Of a stretch of DNA of 64,000 nt, positions 1 through 11,273 are shown in pieces. Under the pieces are notes generated by a model. That model had not been told where the DNA came from, did no database searches, and saw only the letters and a list, made by a program, of their open reading frames with translations. The stretch lies in NCBI GenBank assembly GCA_035771165.1, contig JAWNZC010000338.1, positions 1,116,001 to 1,180,000 on the forward strand. The letters are read 5' to 3'. How positions within the stretch are numbered: the stretch's first letter is position 1; the number at the start of each line of letters is the position of its first letter. This DNA is from Paragorgia papillata (lineage: Eukaryota > Cnidaria > Anthozoa > Scleralcyonacea > Coralliidae). Made by a program: the position numbers and the translations under genes.

Positions 1-1448
1 AAATCGTTTTCAAAATGGCGGCCTTTAAGGGTCGCTGACCGATACCTAAGGACCGATGACACATGTGCTTAAAACTGCCTGTATTTTGCTCGGCATTCAG
101 TCGAATTATGTTATTTATAACTCGATAAACTCTTCATATTTATAGAAGATGGAAGCTTTCTGACTGACGGGTTTTGACGGTCTTCCACTGTCCCAGCCTG
201 ATATAGTTTGTCGTCCGGTTTCTTGTTTTAACGACGGGAAAATAGACGGACGAACTTGCCGTTTACCGGATTTTAAAACACCTGCCAACTGACGAGTTTC
301 TCGTCTGCTATTAACATTTGGAATAGGTTGATAAAGACATTCTAAGAAGAACTCGGAACGCCTCGCTTATTTACGATTTTCTCGTGATCTTCAGCGATTC
401 TTTATAGAGCTGGCGACTTCATAAAACGAAATGTTTGTAGATTTCCATGACCATGCATGTGTATTGACAGTCTTGTTTATTTTATTGCCATGCAGGTGTT
501 CGTGCCGTACGCCGGCCGGCACGTCTTTAATTCAGACTGCTAGAAAGCTACAACAGTAATTGTCTAGGAATATTATTATCAGTATTGAACTACAATAAGA
601 CTCTTATCTTGAAAACGTCCCGCGCCGCTCAGCAACAAACATACATAATATACATGGAAAAACCACCGATTGCACCGAAATATTTTGTTTACACCGAAAT
701 ATTTTGTTTACACAAACTCGAGATCATGTTCTACTGATATTCCTATTTGGTCAGACAAATAATCCAACAGGCCTCTTGAGTCGTTCCACAAGAAATTAAC
801 AATGACCAACCGTGCATGCATTAACTCTTCAGTCCTGTCCGAATTGGTCTTTAGTATTTTATTATGGCTAGTCCTCGGACAGGAACGATTTATAAACTAT
901 ATGGCCTGTTTATACATGAGCCGGGCTAGGATCTTACTGAGGTTTTGAAACTCGCATAAACTAAAACTGTACAAAGAAGAATTGGTTTAGTTTAGATGTA
1001 AACTAATCCTAACGTTGTTGTGCCCAAGGAAAGAATTTCGTGACACGAGTCAGCCTGGTTTCCTGTCCGAATCATGGTCTTTAGTATTTTATTCTGGCTG
1101 ACGCCGGACGATTTTATTCACCTCTGGGGAAGCCCTCGGACAGGAACGATTTATAAACTATCTCTCTAACTCTTTCCTGTCCGAATTGGTCTTTAGTATT
1201 TTATTCTGGCTAACGCCAGACGATTTTATTCACCTCTGGGGAAGTCCTCGGACAGGAACGAGTTATTAATAAAGTAAGAAAATCGCTTTGTATTTACCAG
1301 AATATTACATAAATATTATTTTTCCTGCGATAAGTACATGTCAGTGGTCGCTACCATTAGCAGAAGGACATAAATGCCGCCATTTTGAAAGTGAAAATGG
1401 GGACACATTTTTGGCCAGCACCCGCAGTGCAGTTATACAGTATATATT
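1..1448. mobile_element. Right-hand part of a hAT-like non-autonomous element (copy in unit A)
   Basis: This stretch matches 12763-16085 of the complete element in unit B, apart from the 1.9-kb nested insertion found only there. Its left end lies outside the window. The right terminus is lost: the sequence passes from the subterminal CAGTATATAT directly into unit DNA, without the GGTCAGTG end and 8-bp duplication seen in the unit B copy. It contains no coding region I can support. The short open frame at 1288-1527 lies in this non-coding element. Confidence 0.7.
830..1262. mobile_element. Cluster of three short foldback MITEs with TCCTGTCCGA ends
   Basis: Three close copies of a roughly 60-90 bp module start with CCTGTCCGAATTGG and end with the inverted TCGGACAGGA. 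The first copy is internally shortened; the other two include the central AAAATC/TTTATT segment. A similar cluster sits at 13546-13976, and a single copy in the opposite orientation is at 60184-60278. The inverted ends and repeated presence indicate a small non-autonomous DNA transposon or foldback family. Confidence 0.65.
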
Positions 1449-1996
1449 ACGTGGGCGTTTATTCGAGGAAATACGGTGTATTTTTTGTATCGACACCAAC
1501 CAATTTATGTATATAGCCGCTGTGTAATAATTTACAAACTGAATATATAAATTTTATATGCGAAAATTATCCCGATTATGACGTCTGTCAATAATGCTCA
1601 TTGGCTGATAATGCAGTGAGGCCAATGAGCGATGATATTCCCTTGAGCTTTGGTAAAAAACAGCAATTTGCAAAGCAGATTATCAAAGACAGGTCATGTA
1701 AAAGAGTTAACAGCGAATACATGCAAAGGAATTGTTTACAGTCGGGCATTTTCTCTCTGGTTCTGGTTTTGAAGTGAATAAGGTGTGGGAGATCGTCGGA
1801 GAACAAAGGCATCGCATAAATAACTAACTCCCGATCGCGACATCAAGTGAACTCAATTAAAAGCGTTCATCCAACAACTTCTTTCCATTTCTTTGGCGTA
1901 TCTACAAACAACAAGCCAGTATTGACCAGGCTGACAAGCGACAACCTCTTTCCTGCTGTCCTTATTCATCATACCTGGCTTCACGGCGAATAGCAA

Positions 1997-2004
1997 TATA
2001 TAAA
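1997..2004 (+). promoter_or_regulatory. TATA-like box upstream of GPCR copy A
   Basis: TATATAAA lies 75 bp before the ATG, inside 5' flanking DNA that is well conserved in all four GPCR copies. Copy B has the same box at 16671-16678. In copies C and D the segment has collapsed to CAAATAAAC, so the box is missing there. The role as core promoter is inferred from position only. Confidence 0.5.
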
Positions 2005-2078
2005 CATTAAAGAGACAAGACAAGAGCTTTATTCAGTACAAACAGACAATTAAGAGTTATCTTCAATCCACCGAGAAA

Positions 2079-3023
2079 ATGAACGCCACTGATCCCGTAA
2101 ACCTTCTCATAGGTAGATTATCACCTGGCTCTTCAACCGATATTGATTCGGTCTCGTCTGCCTCGTCGTTCCTAAACCACGCCGAAATTCTGGGAGTTGT
2201 GATTTTAGTTTTCTTCTTTGCATTGATTGGATTTTTAGAAAACGTTCTTGTGATTCTCTCAGTTGTGCTGTGTGACGGTTACCTGGACGCGCCTTCGAAC
2301 GTGTTCGTCTTGAGCCTGTCCTGTGCAGACCTTCTCATTTGCTGTGTGTCTGCACCGCTGTTGATATACAATTTTGTCGACGAGTGGATTTTCACCATTT
2401 TTATCACAGTGAGCAAGTTTAGTGTCGTGGCGACGGTCGGAAGTATTTTCCTCCTGACGTTGAATCGACTGATTAGCATCGTGTATCCTCTAAAATACCA
2501 TTCTATAATAACCATGGAGCGCGCTGTACTCATGGTGGCAGTCGTTTGGCTGGTAGCCACGCTAGTTCTGGTCTCTGCGATAATCGGCTTGACTTACGAC
2601 ATACTGCAATTGATTCACATGACGCGGTACTTCCTTTTTTTCTATATATCAGCATCATTGGCCATGTATATCTACATGTACACACTGGCCAGGAAACACC
2701 AACGGCTGCTCAAGCAACAGTTGTATTCTGTCCGGGGACAAATGCCAGGCGATCTACACAACTTCCGTGCACTGAAGACGCTGTTCATGGTGGCTGGAAC
2801 GTGCGCTGCGTGTTGGTTACCTATGACAATTGCCTTCTTTTTCACCAACAAGTATAAAGATCCGCACACGTTCTATCGCACGTTTATTTTTACTGGTCCA
2901 CTCGTCGTAGTCAATGCAGCATTGGATCCGATTATTTATTACTACCGAAGTAAAGGATTCCGTTCTTCAATTAAAATGTTCCTAAAACGATTTCATGAAT
3001 TTTTTTCATCACTAATGGAATAA
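2079..3023 (+). CDS. Rhodopsin-like (class A) GPCR, intact copy A
   Basis: Intronless 314-residue seven-transmembrane receptor of the plasma membrane; ligand unknown. The start ATG is shared with copies B, C and D. Residue 2 begins an N-glycosylation sequon (NAT). Membrane segments lie near 36-62, 73-97, 105-128, 149-171, 184-204, 231-255 and 268-288. Family landmarks are N55 in TM1, the LSCAD motif with D84 in TM2, CWLP (245-248) in TM6 and DPIIY (283-287), the usual variant of NPxxY, in TM7. The DRY motif is replaced by NRL (129-131). I see no cysteine at the top of TM3, so the usual TM3-ECL2 disulphide appears absent. A short tail (about 289-314) is rich in basic and aromatic residues. It is one member of a local tandem family. 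Class A membership is secure; subfamily is not. Confidence 0.92.
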   Translation: MNATDPVNLLIGRLSPGSSTDIDSVSSASSFLNHAEILGVVILVFFFALIGFLENVLVILSVVLCDGYLDAPSNVFVLSLSCADLLICCVSAPLLIYNFVDEWIFTIFITVSKFSVVATVGSIFLLTLNRLISIVYPLKYHSIITMERAVLMVAVVWLVATLVLVSAIIGLTYDILQLIHMTRYFLFFYISASLAMYIYMYTLARKHQRLLKQQLYSVRGQMPGDLHNFRALKTLFMVAGTCAACWLPMTIAFFFTNKYKDPHTFYRTFIFTGPLVVVNAALDPIIYYYRSKGFRSSIKMFLKRFHEFFSSLME

Positions 3024-3109
3024 AAAATGTAAAAATATTTTTCTGTATGACTTTCATCAACATTTGTATCGGCAATTAACACATTTATTTCTGTATTCAA
3101 CTACTGCAT

Positions 3110-3115
3110 AATAAA
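3110..3115 (+). promoter_or_regulatory. Polyadenylation signal AATAAA after GPCR copy A
   Basis: AATAAA lies 87 bp after the stop codon. It is kept at the same relative place after copies B, C and D, so it is the probable 3' end signal of this intronless gene. Confidence 0.6.
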
Positions 3116-3248
3116 GTCTTATGTTTTTTTCATAATTCTATATATTCTCTTGCAGTTGCGGTTTGATAACTGTAGTTTATAATCGAATGACCACCGCATC
3201 TCCAAGACAATAGGGCCGTTTATATAAAACTCGATAAAATGCGACTTA

Positions 3249-3408
3249 AGCCTGTTTCCCACCATGCGATTTTTTTCGCGCGAAGCGACTTTCTTTTGTT
3301 CCATTTCAATAGATTTCTGATTAGTTCCAGTTCAGAGCTCCTCGTGAAAAAGAAAAAGTCGCTTCGCGCGAAAAAAATCGCCTATATAGTGGAAAATAAA
3401 CCGTGCAT
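3249..3408. mobile_element. Foldback MITE with CCACTAGGCGA-type inverted ends
   Basis: The two halves are inverted copies around TTCGCGCGAAGCGACTTT and AAGTCGCTTCGCGCGAA. The same family is at 17653-17810, 34980-35116, 54636-54789 and, more divergent, 47191-47288; a partial arm follows at about 3520-3610. The ends of the better copies read AGCCGGTTTTCC and GGAAAACCGGCTT. It is non-coding and probably mobilised by a Harbinger-like or related transposase, which is an inference from the ends. Confidence 0.65.
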
Positions 3409-3777
3409 GGCTTGTGTAAGACGTAAACAAAAGTCTTCGCACTTTTATACGAATCTTTTACGCCTTATATATGTAAGGCCGGCGCGTCCTGCGTAATCGT
3501 ATAAACAGCCGCGTCGCCTTTTAAAGCCGGTTTTCCACTAGGCGACTTTTTTCGCGCGAAGCGACTTTTTCGTTTGTCCCATGAGCTATGAGCTGGAACT
3601 AATGGCACTTGCCTTCAGTATGAACAACCTAATTTCAATTTTAAGCACTGAATAACAATTTATGTATCTGATATAGTGCTTTTCAGCAGATAAACTGATT
3701 TAGATACTCGCTAGGGCTTATCGACCGGATACTCGGATAGACTAACCAGCCAAGGGCGGATCTAAAAAAAACAAAAA

Positions 3778-3818
3778 AACAAGACGCCTGCTTAGGCGTA
3801 CATTCGGGCTACTGAGTG
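3778..3818. repeat. Double-hairpin module (GACGCC..GGCGT plus ACTCGG..CCGAGT)
   Basis: The module reads AACAAGACGCC, a short loop, AGGCGTA, then a second hairpin around TCGGGCTAC. Here the second hairpin carries mismatches. Other copies are at 5392-5432, 18192-18232 and 19882-19923. The reverse complement of the right end of the 3.5-kb Helitron-like insertion (about 28297-28338) has the same arrangement. Confidence 0.5.
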
Positions 3819-4533
3819 ATTGGGGCAACCTGCTGAACCTTGGCATGCCATAGCCCATGCACGGAACAGTGCACACAAACATTTGTTTAAATGTACATAA
3901 ATTTCAGATGCAATGAAGTTATGCAATGTAGACTGACTGTAAAATTTAAAAGTACGACAATAGACCTTATTCCAAATTGGCAAACATTTTAAAATTCTTT
4001 AATGTGCATATCAAATAGCCCTCATCGCCTCGTTTTAAAGTAAAAATTATTTTGTATTTCCCACATGAAAACAAGTTCGTAAGGACAGGGTGCATATTTC
4101 TCTAAAACCTTAAGTAATCTCCGTTAAAATTTTGTAAGGTTTTCGGATAGGGTTTGCACCAGATACCTAGGAATAGCGAGGTTGACAATGTGTTGGGGGA
4201 CTGTTTGGAGCGACGGGTTCTTTGTTCACGTTCCTCAAAACAGCCCCCTAATGCAATTACCCCTGAGCAATTTCGAAATGGCTAATAGATTAATATAATA
4301 TATAGAGAAAAATTTATTTACGTTGCATTTCACGTTTAATTTCGGTATTGCCGGATTTATATAACACGTACAAAAAACACTTAGTACTTTTGTGCCAGAG
4401 ACAAGGGAGAACAAACATAGTCTAATCAGTCTCTGACACAAATAATGAAAGTCTGATGATGGGCTTGGAAATTTTTCTGAGAAGGAAAATTGCATGGAGA
4501 AGGTTATATATCTGCTATTATCAAACCAAACTT

Positions 4534-4970
4534 AAAGTGTTTATGAAAGGAAAATCAAGTCTGTCTAATCTGAAAGTACTTTAAAAATTACAAAGTAACA
4601 TCTTTTGCAGTTTTTTGTTTCCTTGCTTTGTTTTTAAGATATCACAGTTCGTTTTATAAGCGAAACTAACCAGTGACGTCACAACGTACATAATGACTTA
4701 CCGGAACAGGTTATATATCTTTGCTATTATCAGACGGAATCACTTAGAAACAATTGTGTGTGAGTTTTTCCCTTACAACAACAAAAATATACATTTTCAA
4801 CTGATTCCGTTTAATAATAGCAAAAATATATTGCACGTTGTGATGTCATTGGTTAGCTTCACCTATAAAATAAACTGAAATGTTTCAACAACGAAACAAG
4901 GAAACAAAAAACAACAAAAGATGTTACTTTGTCATTTTAAAAGTACTTTCAAATATAACGCGTTGGATAA
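4534..4970. mobile_element. Inverted-repeat MITE with AAAGTG ends (copy in unit A)
   Basis: Two arms face each other. The left has CTTTGCAGTTTTTTGT-like and GATATCACAG blocks with a CAGTGACGTCACAACG segment; the right repeats these inverted. The copy in unit B is at 18983-19440 and a better-preserved relative is at 62620-63086. No coding sequence is visible. Confidence 0.5.
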
Positions 4971-5391
4971 GTCATTATGCAGACGCGACGTCTAATTTGC
5001 GTATCAAACAACCTGAAATATCACAAAAACGAAGCAAGGAGACCAAAAACTGCCAAAGATGTTGTCATTTGAAGTGTTCTTTCAAATAAGACATACTTAA
5101 GTTTCGTATCAGAAGCACATCAATACAGCTCGTTAATCAAGGGCCGATTGTACAAAGTGGGCCGGATAGCTTATCCGGTGGATAAGTCTTAGCTATATAG
5201 AGAACCATATTCTAGCTTAAGACTCTTGCTTTCAGTATGAATAACCTAATTTAATTTCAATTTTAAGCACTGAATAACAATCTATGTGTCTGATATAGTG
5301 CTTTTCAGCAGATAAACTGATCTAGATACTCGCTAGGACTTATCGACCGGATACTCGGATAGGCTAACCAGCCAAGGGCGGATCTAACGTA

Positions 5392-5432
5392 AACAAGACG
5401 CCTGCTTAGGCGTACACTCGGGCTACCGAGTG
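5392..5432. repeat. Double-hairpin module, second copy in unit A
   Basis: This copy has perfect short stems: GACGCC with GGCGT(C) and ACTCGG with CCGAGT. It lies in a segment that is itself a duplicate of the 3600-3990 region of unit A. Confidence 0.5.
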
Positions 5433-5631
5433 ATTGCAATCAATTGCGAAATAATTGCGGCAACCCACAATTGCGGCAACCTGCTGAAGCTTGGCATGCA
5501 TGCCATAGCCCACGCACGGAACAGTGCACACAAACATTGGTTTAAATGTTCATACATTTCAGATGCAATGAAGTTATGCAATGTAGAACTGTAAAATTTA
5601 AAATTACGACAATAGACCTTATTCCAAATTG

Positions 5632-5884
5632 ACATCCGAAACGCAAAGAATGTTGACTGTTTTAAGAGGCTTCTTAAGTCTCATTTTTTTAGACTAGCTT
5701 ATGATAACTTCACTTAGTTAGTTTTATATTCTTGTTATTACTAATATTATTTTATGTATTGTAATTGCTGTAAATAACTAAATACATCATTTTATTGTAC
5801 ACTGTAATGCGCATTCGATCATCTCGTCATGTAGAACGCGCAATATAAGTCATTAAATTATAATTATAAAATTATGTGCATATA
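5632..5884 (+). mobile_element. 5'-truncated LINE insertion, unit A only
   Basis: A 253-bp insertion flanked by AAATTG on both sides (5626-5631 and 5885-5890); unit B has the empty site with one AAATTG at about 20079-20084. The first part translates as a typical LINE reverse-transcriptase C-terminus containing NVDCFKRLLKSHFFRLAYDN and then a stop. The rest is AT-rich 3' UTR. Truncation and the target duplication fit target-primed reverse transcription of a CR1/L2-like non-LTR element. Confidence 0.75.
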
Positions 5885-6514
5885 AAATTGGCAAACATTT
5901 TAAAATTCTTTAATGTGCATTTTAAATAGCCCCTATCGCCTCGTTTTAAAGTAAAAATTATTTTGAATTTCCCACATGAAAACAAGTTCATAAGGACAGG
6001 CTGCATAGAGAGTTGGCTGATGCATGATGCATGTAAACAAGTCCGTTTTCCCGAATAACAACGGCGATCTAAATACTTTCAGTAACAAAACATACAGTGC
6101 TGGATTCGGGACATTCAAGCGATCATTTCGATATAAAATTTGTTTATATGGAGCAAACAGAAAATATTTAAACATATTTTGAAACACACAAATCACTGTC
6201 AAATGTAATACGACACCTACATGAAATCTAGACATACAAACAGTTCAACATGTTCATATTTTTGCATTATTCAGTGAGTGATTATTACTTGTGTTTTGTA
6301 GTTGTTATTACTCAGTAAATAGTATATACGGTTTTTGATGTACTGTGGCGTTTGTTTCTTATACCTCTTCAGGTCAACTTCCGGAGTAATTATAGAATAC
6401 ACCGCAATTGAAATTGCTCCTCTTAATCGCTACGTTCCTGGCAACCAGGCTACGCGCCTATACGCGGCTACGTGGCTAGTCTCTGACTCCATTACTTAAC
6501 TTTATCCTAGTATT

Positions 6515-7060
6515 ATGCGTAACCCTAATCACAAATCGGGGAAGTTTGTGGTATGGAAAAATACGATTACCTGACCCCCATACAATGAAACCATGAACAC
6601 TAACCCTAATCACAAATCGGGGAAGTTTGTCGTATGGAAAATTACGATTCCTCACCCCCATGCAATGGAACCATGAACTCTAACCCTAATCACAAATCGG
6701 GGAGGTTTGTGGTATGGGAAATTACGATTACCTGACCCCCATACAGTGGAACCATGAACCCTAATCACAAATCCGGGAAGTTTGTGGTATGGAAATTTAG
6801 TATAACCTGACCCCTCCCCCAACCACAATGGAACGATTGACCGTAACCTTAATCACAAATCACGGATGTTTGTAGGATAGAAATATTATAACCTGACACC
6901 CCGCACCCCCACCTCCCACCACCACAATGGAATCATAGACCCTAACAATAAACCCGGGACGTTTGTCGTATCGAAAAGTTAGGATAACCTAACCCAGCCC
7001 ACTCCTCCAACCACAATGAACCATAAACCGAAACAACAAACCCGGGACGTTTGTGCTATA
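6515..7060. repeat. Telomere-like minisatellite (about 80-bp units), unit A
   Basis: Six to seven degenerate tandem units of about 75-99 bp, each starting near AACCCTAATCACAAATCGGG and containing GTTTGTGGTATGG and CCATACAATGGAACCATGAA. Unit starts are near 6521, 6602, 6682, 6757, 6845, 6944 and 7028. The matching array in unit B is at 20715-21270. The open frames that run through it are by-products of periodicity. Confidence 0.8.
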
Positions 7061-7524
7061 GAAAATTAACCCTTATTTAAAACAAGGAGCCTTGTGGCAT
7101 GTAAAATTACAATACGACAGCTTGTACACGGCTAAAACACACTGGGGAAAAAATACAGGTAATCACTTTAACTGGCCATTTTGTTTATATTAATAACCAC
7201 GGCACCCTATTGACCTCATATGGATGACGTGGTGGGACTGGGAAGAGTCTGCATCTGGCATTAAAGACCTGTTTTATACTTGCCTCCACATAACTCAGTC
7301 CTTTAACATACTATACATTACTACATGTTTTTGAATAGTTATTTAAACAAACCAGAGTTTGCACGCCGATTCAATATACAATTCAGAAAACACAAGTCCA
7401 ATGATTATTTTCTGCAGTTTTTCTGTATAAAATGCAAAATTAAACTAAGACCGCTACACAGGCTAAACACGGCGCACAGCGGACCGCGGTTGCAGTCTTC
7501 TCACAGAACCAATTTAAATGGCAT

Positions 7525-7588
7525 TCGCTCGAAACGTTAGACTCCTACGTTCTCTGTTTCGGCAGTATATCTAACCTTACTATATTTC
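7525..7588. repeat. Penelope-like element or hammerhead-tail remnant
   Basis: The segment CGCTCGAAACGTTAGACTCC followed by TTTCGGCAGTATATCTAACC matches the right half of the palindromes at 32210-32339 and 54844-55001. The half with the CTGACGA core is absent here. The matching piece in unit B is at 21787-21851. Confidence 0.45.
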
Positions 7589-8277
7589 ATTTTAAATGGC
7601 GGGTATTCTCTGCTTTAGCCAAACCAATTTTTCCCAAGCACTTCCTTCTGAAGAAAGAAACTTGAAATTCAAGCAATATATTCACAACAAAGCAGCAGCA
7701 ACTTACCTGACTACCTTTGTACCTAGCTATAGCTACGGCCGCGTCAGTCTACATATACCATTTCACATGCGGGGTATTCTATAACTGTACCCAACTTCCT
7801 TATGTATTTATAAATGGACTGGTGTAAAGTGTAAACACAGCATGCGTATTTCCGTGTCATTCGCAACTCGATCGTCCATTTTGTCTTCATGAACTAACCT
7901 TCTTTGTGTTTGTTAATATCGATAGTTTGCATATTTGAAAGTCTTAAATAAACGTTTCACTGTGATTCAATGACACAACAACTCCGGTTTCGAAATCGCT
8001 TCCAACGAGGCATCTATGCTTTACGCTGTTGATGTTCCATGGCAATCCGTGATCGATTTTGCGAGTTCTTTCTTTTAAACCAGCTTCGTCTTTGGCCAAA
8101 GTGTTGGTAGGTTTTCCAAGTAAGTTGCTTATATGGTTGATCAGTGATGTGCTTCAGTGCTTGACACAACCACAGAATATAGGTCGAAGACTCGAAGTCT
8201 AGCCTCCATATATGGGAAGTATATTGCGCAATTTTGGCATTTTGTGGAACCCCAAAAATAAAAAAGCCGAAACCTAG

Positions 8278-8299
8278 ACTCGGCTTAGGTAGCCCGAGT
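8278..8299. repeat. Terminal-type hairpin ACTCGG..CCCGAGT followed by AATTA, unit A
   Basis: ACTCGGCT-tagg-TAGCCCGAGT followed by AATTA resembles, in reverse complement, the left end of the 3.5-kb insertion in unit B (24851-24875). It may be the remnant end of an older element of that type. The B counterpart is at 22543-22563. Confidence 0.4.
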
Positions 8300-10398
8300 A
8301 ATTAATTTATTATTGAGTCGGTTTTCTTTGTTCTTTCGAGGGCTTTATATCGCATAAAGCCCTTGAATAATAATTAGAAACGAAATGAAGAAAAAAACCC
8401 AGGAAAATCTTTGTCCAAGGTGGAAAAAAAAGACAAAACTTTGTTGAAAAACCTCCTCAATAATAAATTAAGTCAGAGAAATCCCTCGAACGTCGGGATT
8501 GTATCCAATATAAAGCCCTGGGACCCTGCGCGTCCTCAGGTCTTTATATAGCATACATCCCTCGTTCGCGGGATTTATCTATTAAGTTTACTTAAAAGGT
8601 GAGGTCCACCGCGTATCTTGCGAGGTATCATGCGATCTTCGTACAACTGGCCCCAGAAAGTCTAGAATTTGTAATTATGATTTATTGTTGCTCCTACAAC
8701 CTTTAAAGCGAAAACTACTGTGCTTCTGTAATAATTCATAAACTATAAATTATATATATATATACGTATAACGTACTTAATTTTCACATGGACGAGGTTG
8801 ACAGGTATCACAATAGAAAAGATATATTGAGGGGAATATTAGAGTGGAATATTAATCTATTGTTTTGCTTGGGCTATTAAATATATTCCCCGAAAAGAAC
8901 AAAGGAAACCGAGGCATGTGAAAATTAAATATATATAATATTCTGTAAACTATCAAAAAATATGAAATCTATATAAACTGTAAAGCAAAATACATACTAT
9001 AGTAAATTTCGACCAGCCCAATAAAACCGTACCATTCTTTGATTTAATAAGAATTATATCTATGTGTAACTGTTATCATGCAAGTATAGAAGATGTACAG
9101 ATAAAGATAATATCACATAAGTATAGCATGTATGTGCCAATCAGAACAGTCTTCTGCCATTGTCAATCATACAGTATGTAGAATAATACCGTTGCTCCTA
9201 TTGTATAGGCTTCGGTTTCCGGGCTCGTGAGCTTGTCATTGGGCTATTCCAATTTTTACCCGCACACCCCCTGTTGAGGAAACTGTTTTTTTTACCACCC
9301 ACTTCGGAATTTCCGCTATTTTCTGATATAAATTTTCCCCTCCCCCTGGAAATTCCAACTAGATTCAACCCCCTCGTGGATTCCTCAAAAACACCCCACC
9401 CCTTTGGAATTTCCAAGGTTCCTCAACAGGGGGGAGGGGGGGGGTGGGGTGCGGATAAAAATTGGAATAGCCCATTGTCAATTCCACCAATCATAAACGC
9501 GCCTGCACATTTTCAGCAGGCATATTTTATTGAACATTTGCATAAATTATCGTGACAAAAGTGGCGGTCAATGGAAAGCTAATAATAAGTGAGGCGTACG
9601 ACCAAATTTTCGAAACTTTTGAACATTATTTTTTTAAAAGATTTGCAACCGGTGACCATTAGTGGCCAAGATGTGTTTGCCATTTAGCCTACTAGGTTCA
9701 ATTCACTTTTTAGCATCTTCGTCGTTCTATAAATCGTCGTCGAACTCTGCCGTGATTCAAACTGACTTGCATGAGTCTTGAGAAACCGCATCTGACATGA
9801 AAGAAATCAAAGGTGAAATCGCAGTTGTGATTGATTTCGAGTTAGGTTTTACGATATCAACAAACTATTGACGCGGTGAATGTGAGATTGTTTATTTACA
9901 TTAATACCATTTGTGTCTTCGTGAAATGGCGGGCCTAATTGTTGATTAAAGATGTCCATAAGAAAAGATTGCACCTTGCTTCAGTTCACGAAGCTCACTG
10001 AATTATAAGTCGTATCTTTGCTGCATTTCTGCCATTTCAAACATCTGCGATTTTATCGTTCACTGACTCTGTTTATAGTGTTGGTTGGATGAATGACAAA
10101 AATATCTTCGCCGTGTGTACTGATTATACATTACCTCCCAGACATAGCCGTTCGTAAGGCTGGAAATCGAGCCTATACATTTGTATAGATCATTTAGAGC
10201 GGATAAAATATTAAATTTATTTTGTTTTCGGAATGTTTTACCCCGGCACACTTTAAATCTGTTGAAAAACCCTGCGAACCGTATTTGGACGATCAATAGT
10301 GTTTTTTGACACTGTGCCTTTGAGTTTTTTAACCATCATTAATTATCTCACTACCGAGGGCTCTCCGTGGACTTGACAAGTAAAATCGTCTGGCGTTA
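8300..10398. other. Unit A stretch without recognisable genes
   Basis: Duplicated DNA, with the B counterpart at 22564-24850 and 28335-28806. It holds short AT dinucleotide runs near 8750, a copy of the CCCTGGAAATTCC motif (about 9340-9380) that is expanded in unit B, and a G-rich run at about 9427-9450. I see no coding sequence. Confidence 0.6.
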
Positions 10399-10617
10399 AG
10401 CCCTAATCAAACGAGAACGCAAGCCATCGCAAGTTGGCAGTCAGAATTTCTGTGGCGGTCGTCGAACTCCCCAAATTAACAAAATAAAGATTTCATGAGT
10501 GTTTTAAACAAGTTTTTACTTTGTCACGGTACATAATATTTTCGGGAAACTATTCAGAGCGGCTGGCTGAGATAGCGTGACTGCCAACTTGCGATGACTT
10601 GCGTTCTCGTTTGATTA
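10399..10617. mobile_element. Inverted-repeat MITE (GTTTGATTAG ends), unit A
   Basis: The ends AGCCCTAATCAAACGAGAAC and the inverted CTCGTTTGATTAG enclose arms with GCAAGTTGGCAGTCA. The copy in unit B (28807-29030) keeps both full ends flanked by TA, and unit D lacks the element at about 51722. Confidence 0.65.
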
Positions 10618-11273
10618 GAGTAAAATACTAAATTTGCCTCGTTCGAAAACGAACAATATAATACGGTAGGGAAAGAGTAAAGGTCTTCGTTGAGGTTTGA
10701 TGGGTCGTTTCGGAAAAGCGCTGTCAATTTATCAAAATTTATGCCACAAAAATGAAATAGATATCGTTAGAAAGCTATTAATTTGTAGAATACAATGTTG
10801 TGTTTGATTTTTATTTTTTTTTTATTTTATTTTATTTTTTTTTTTTATTCTTTTTTTTTTTACACAAACCAAAAATATTTGTAAAAGTAACTCGGGGCGA
10901 TTCAACTCAAACAGTTTTTGCTAGATTTTACCCAAATTTTCAGGATTGGTCAATCACAACCTTAGCTACAAAACAGTGTCAGCGTTTTTTTATTTATTGC
11001 CCCATTTCGATTTTATGACTTATTTTGTTTAAATGTTGGTCGAAAAACAGCATTTTCGACTTTGGTCGTCAATAAAATCAGCAAAACTCGATATATCAAA
11101 AATCCCTGACACTGTTTTGTAGCGACGATTGTGATTGACAAATCCTGAACATTTGAGTAAAATCTACCAAAACCTGTCTGAGTTGAATCGCTCCGAGTGA
11201 AGCCTTATAATTTTGTTTAAAAAATTCACAATTATTATTGGTTTGTGTTTATAGCAAACATAAATATTAACTA

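Noticed and set aside
2279..2869. Open frames antisense or shifted within the GPCR copies (also at 33405-33728 and 53041-53566)
   Set aside because: They are shadows of the receptor frame. The same shadows recur in every copy because the DNA is duplicated, and their peptides resemble no family I know.
7596..7784. Frame conserved between units A and B (MAGILCFSQTNF...)
   Set aside because: Conservation reflects segmental duplication. The start differs between copies and there is no recognisable domain.
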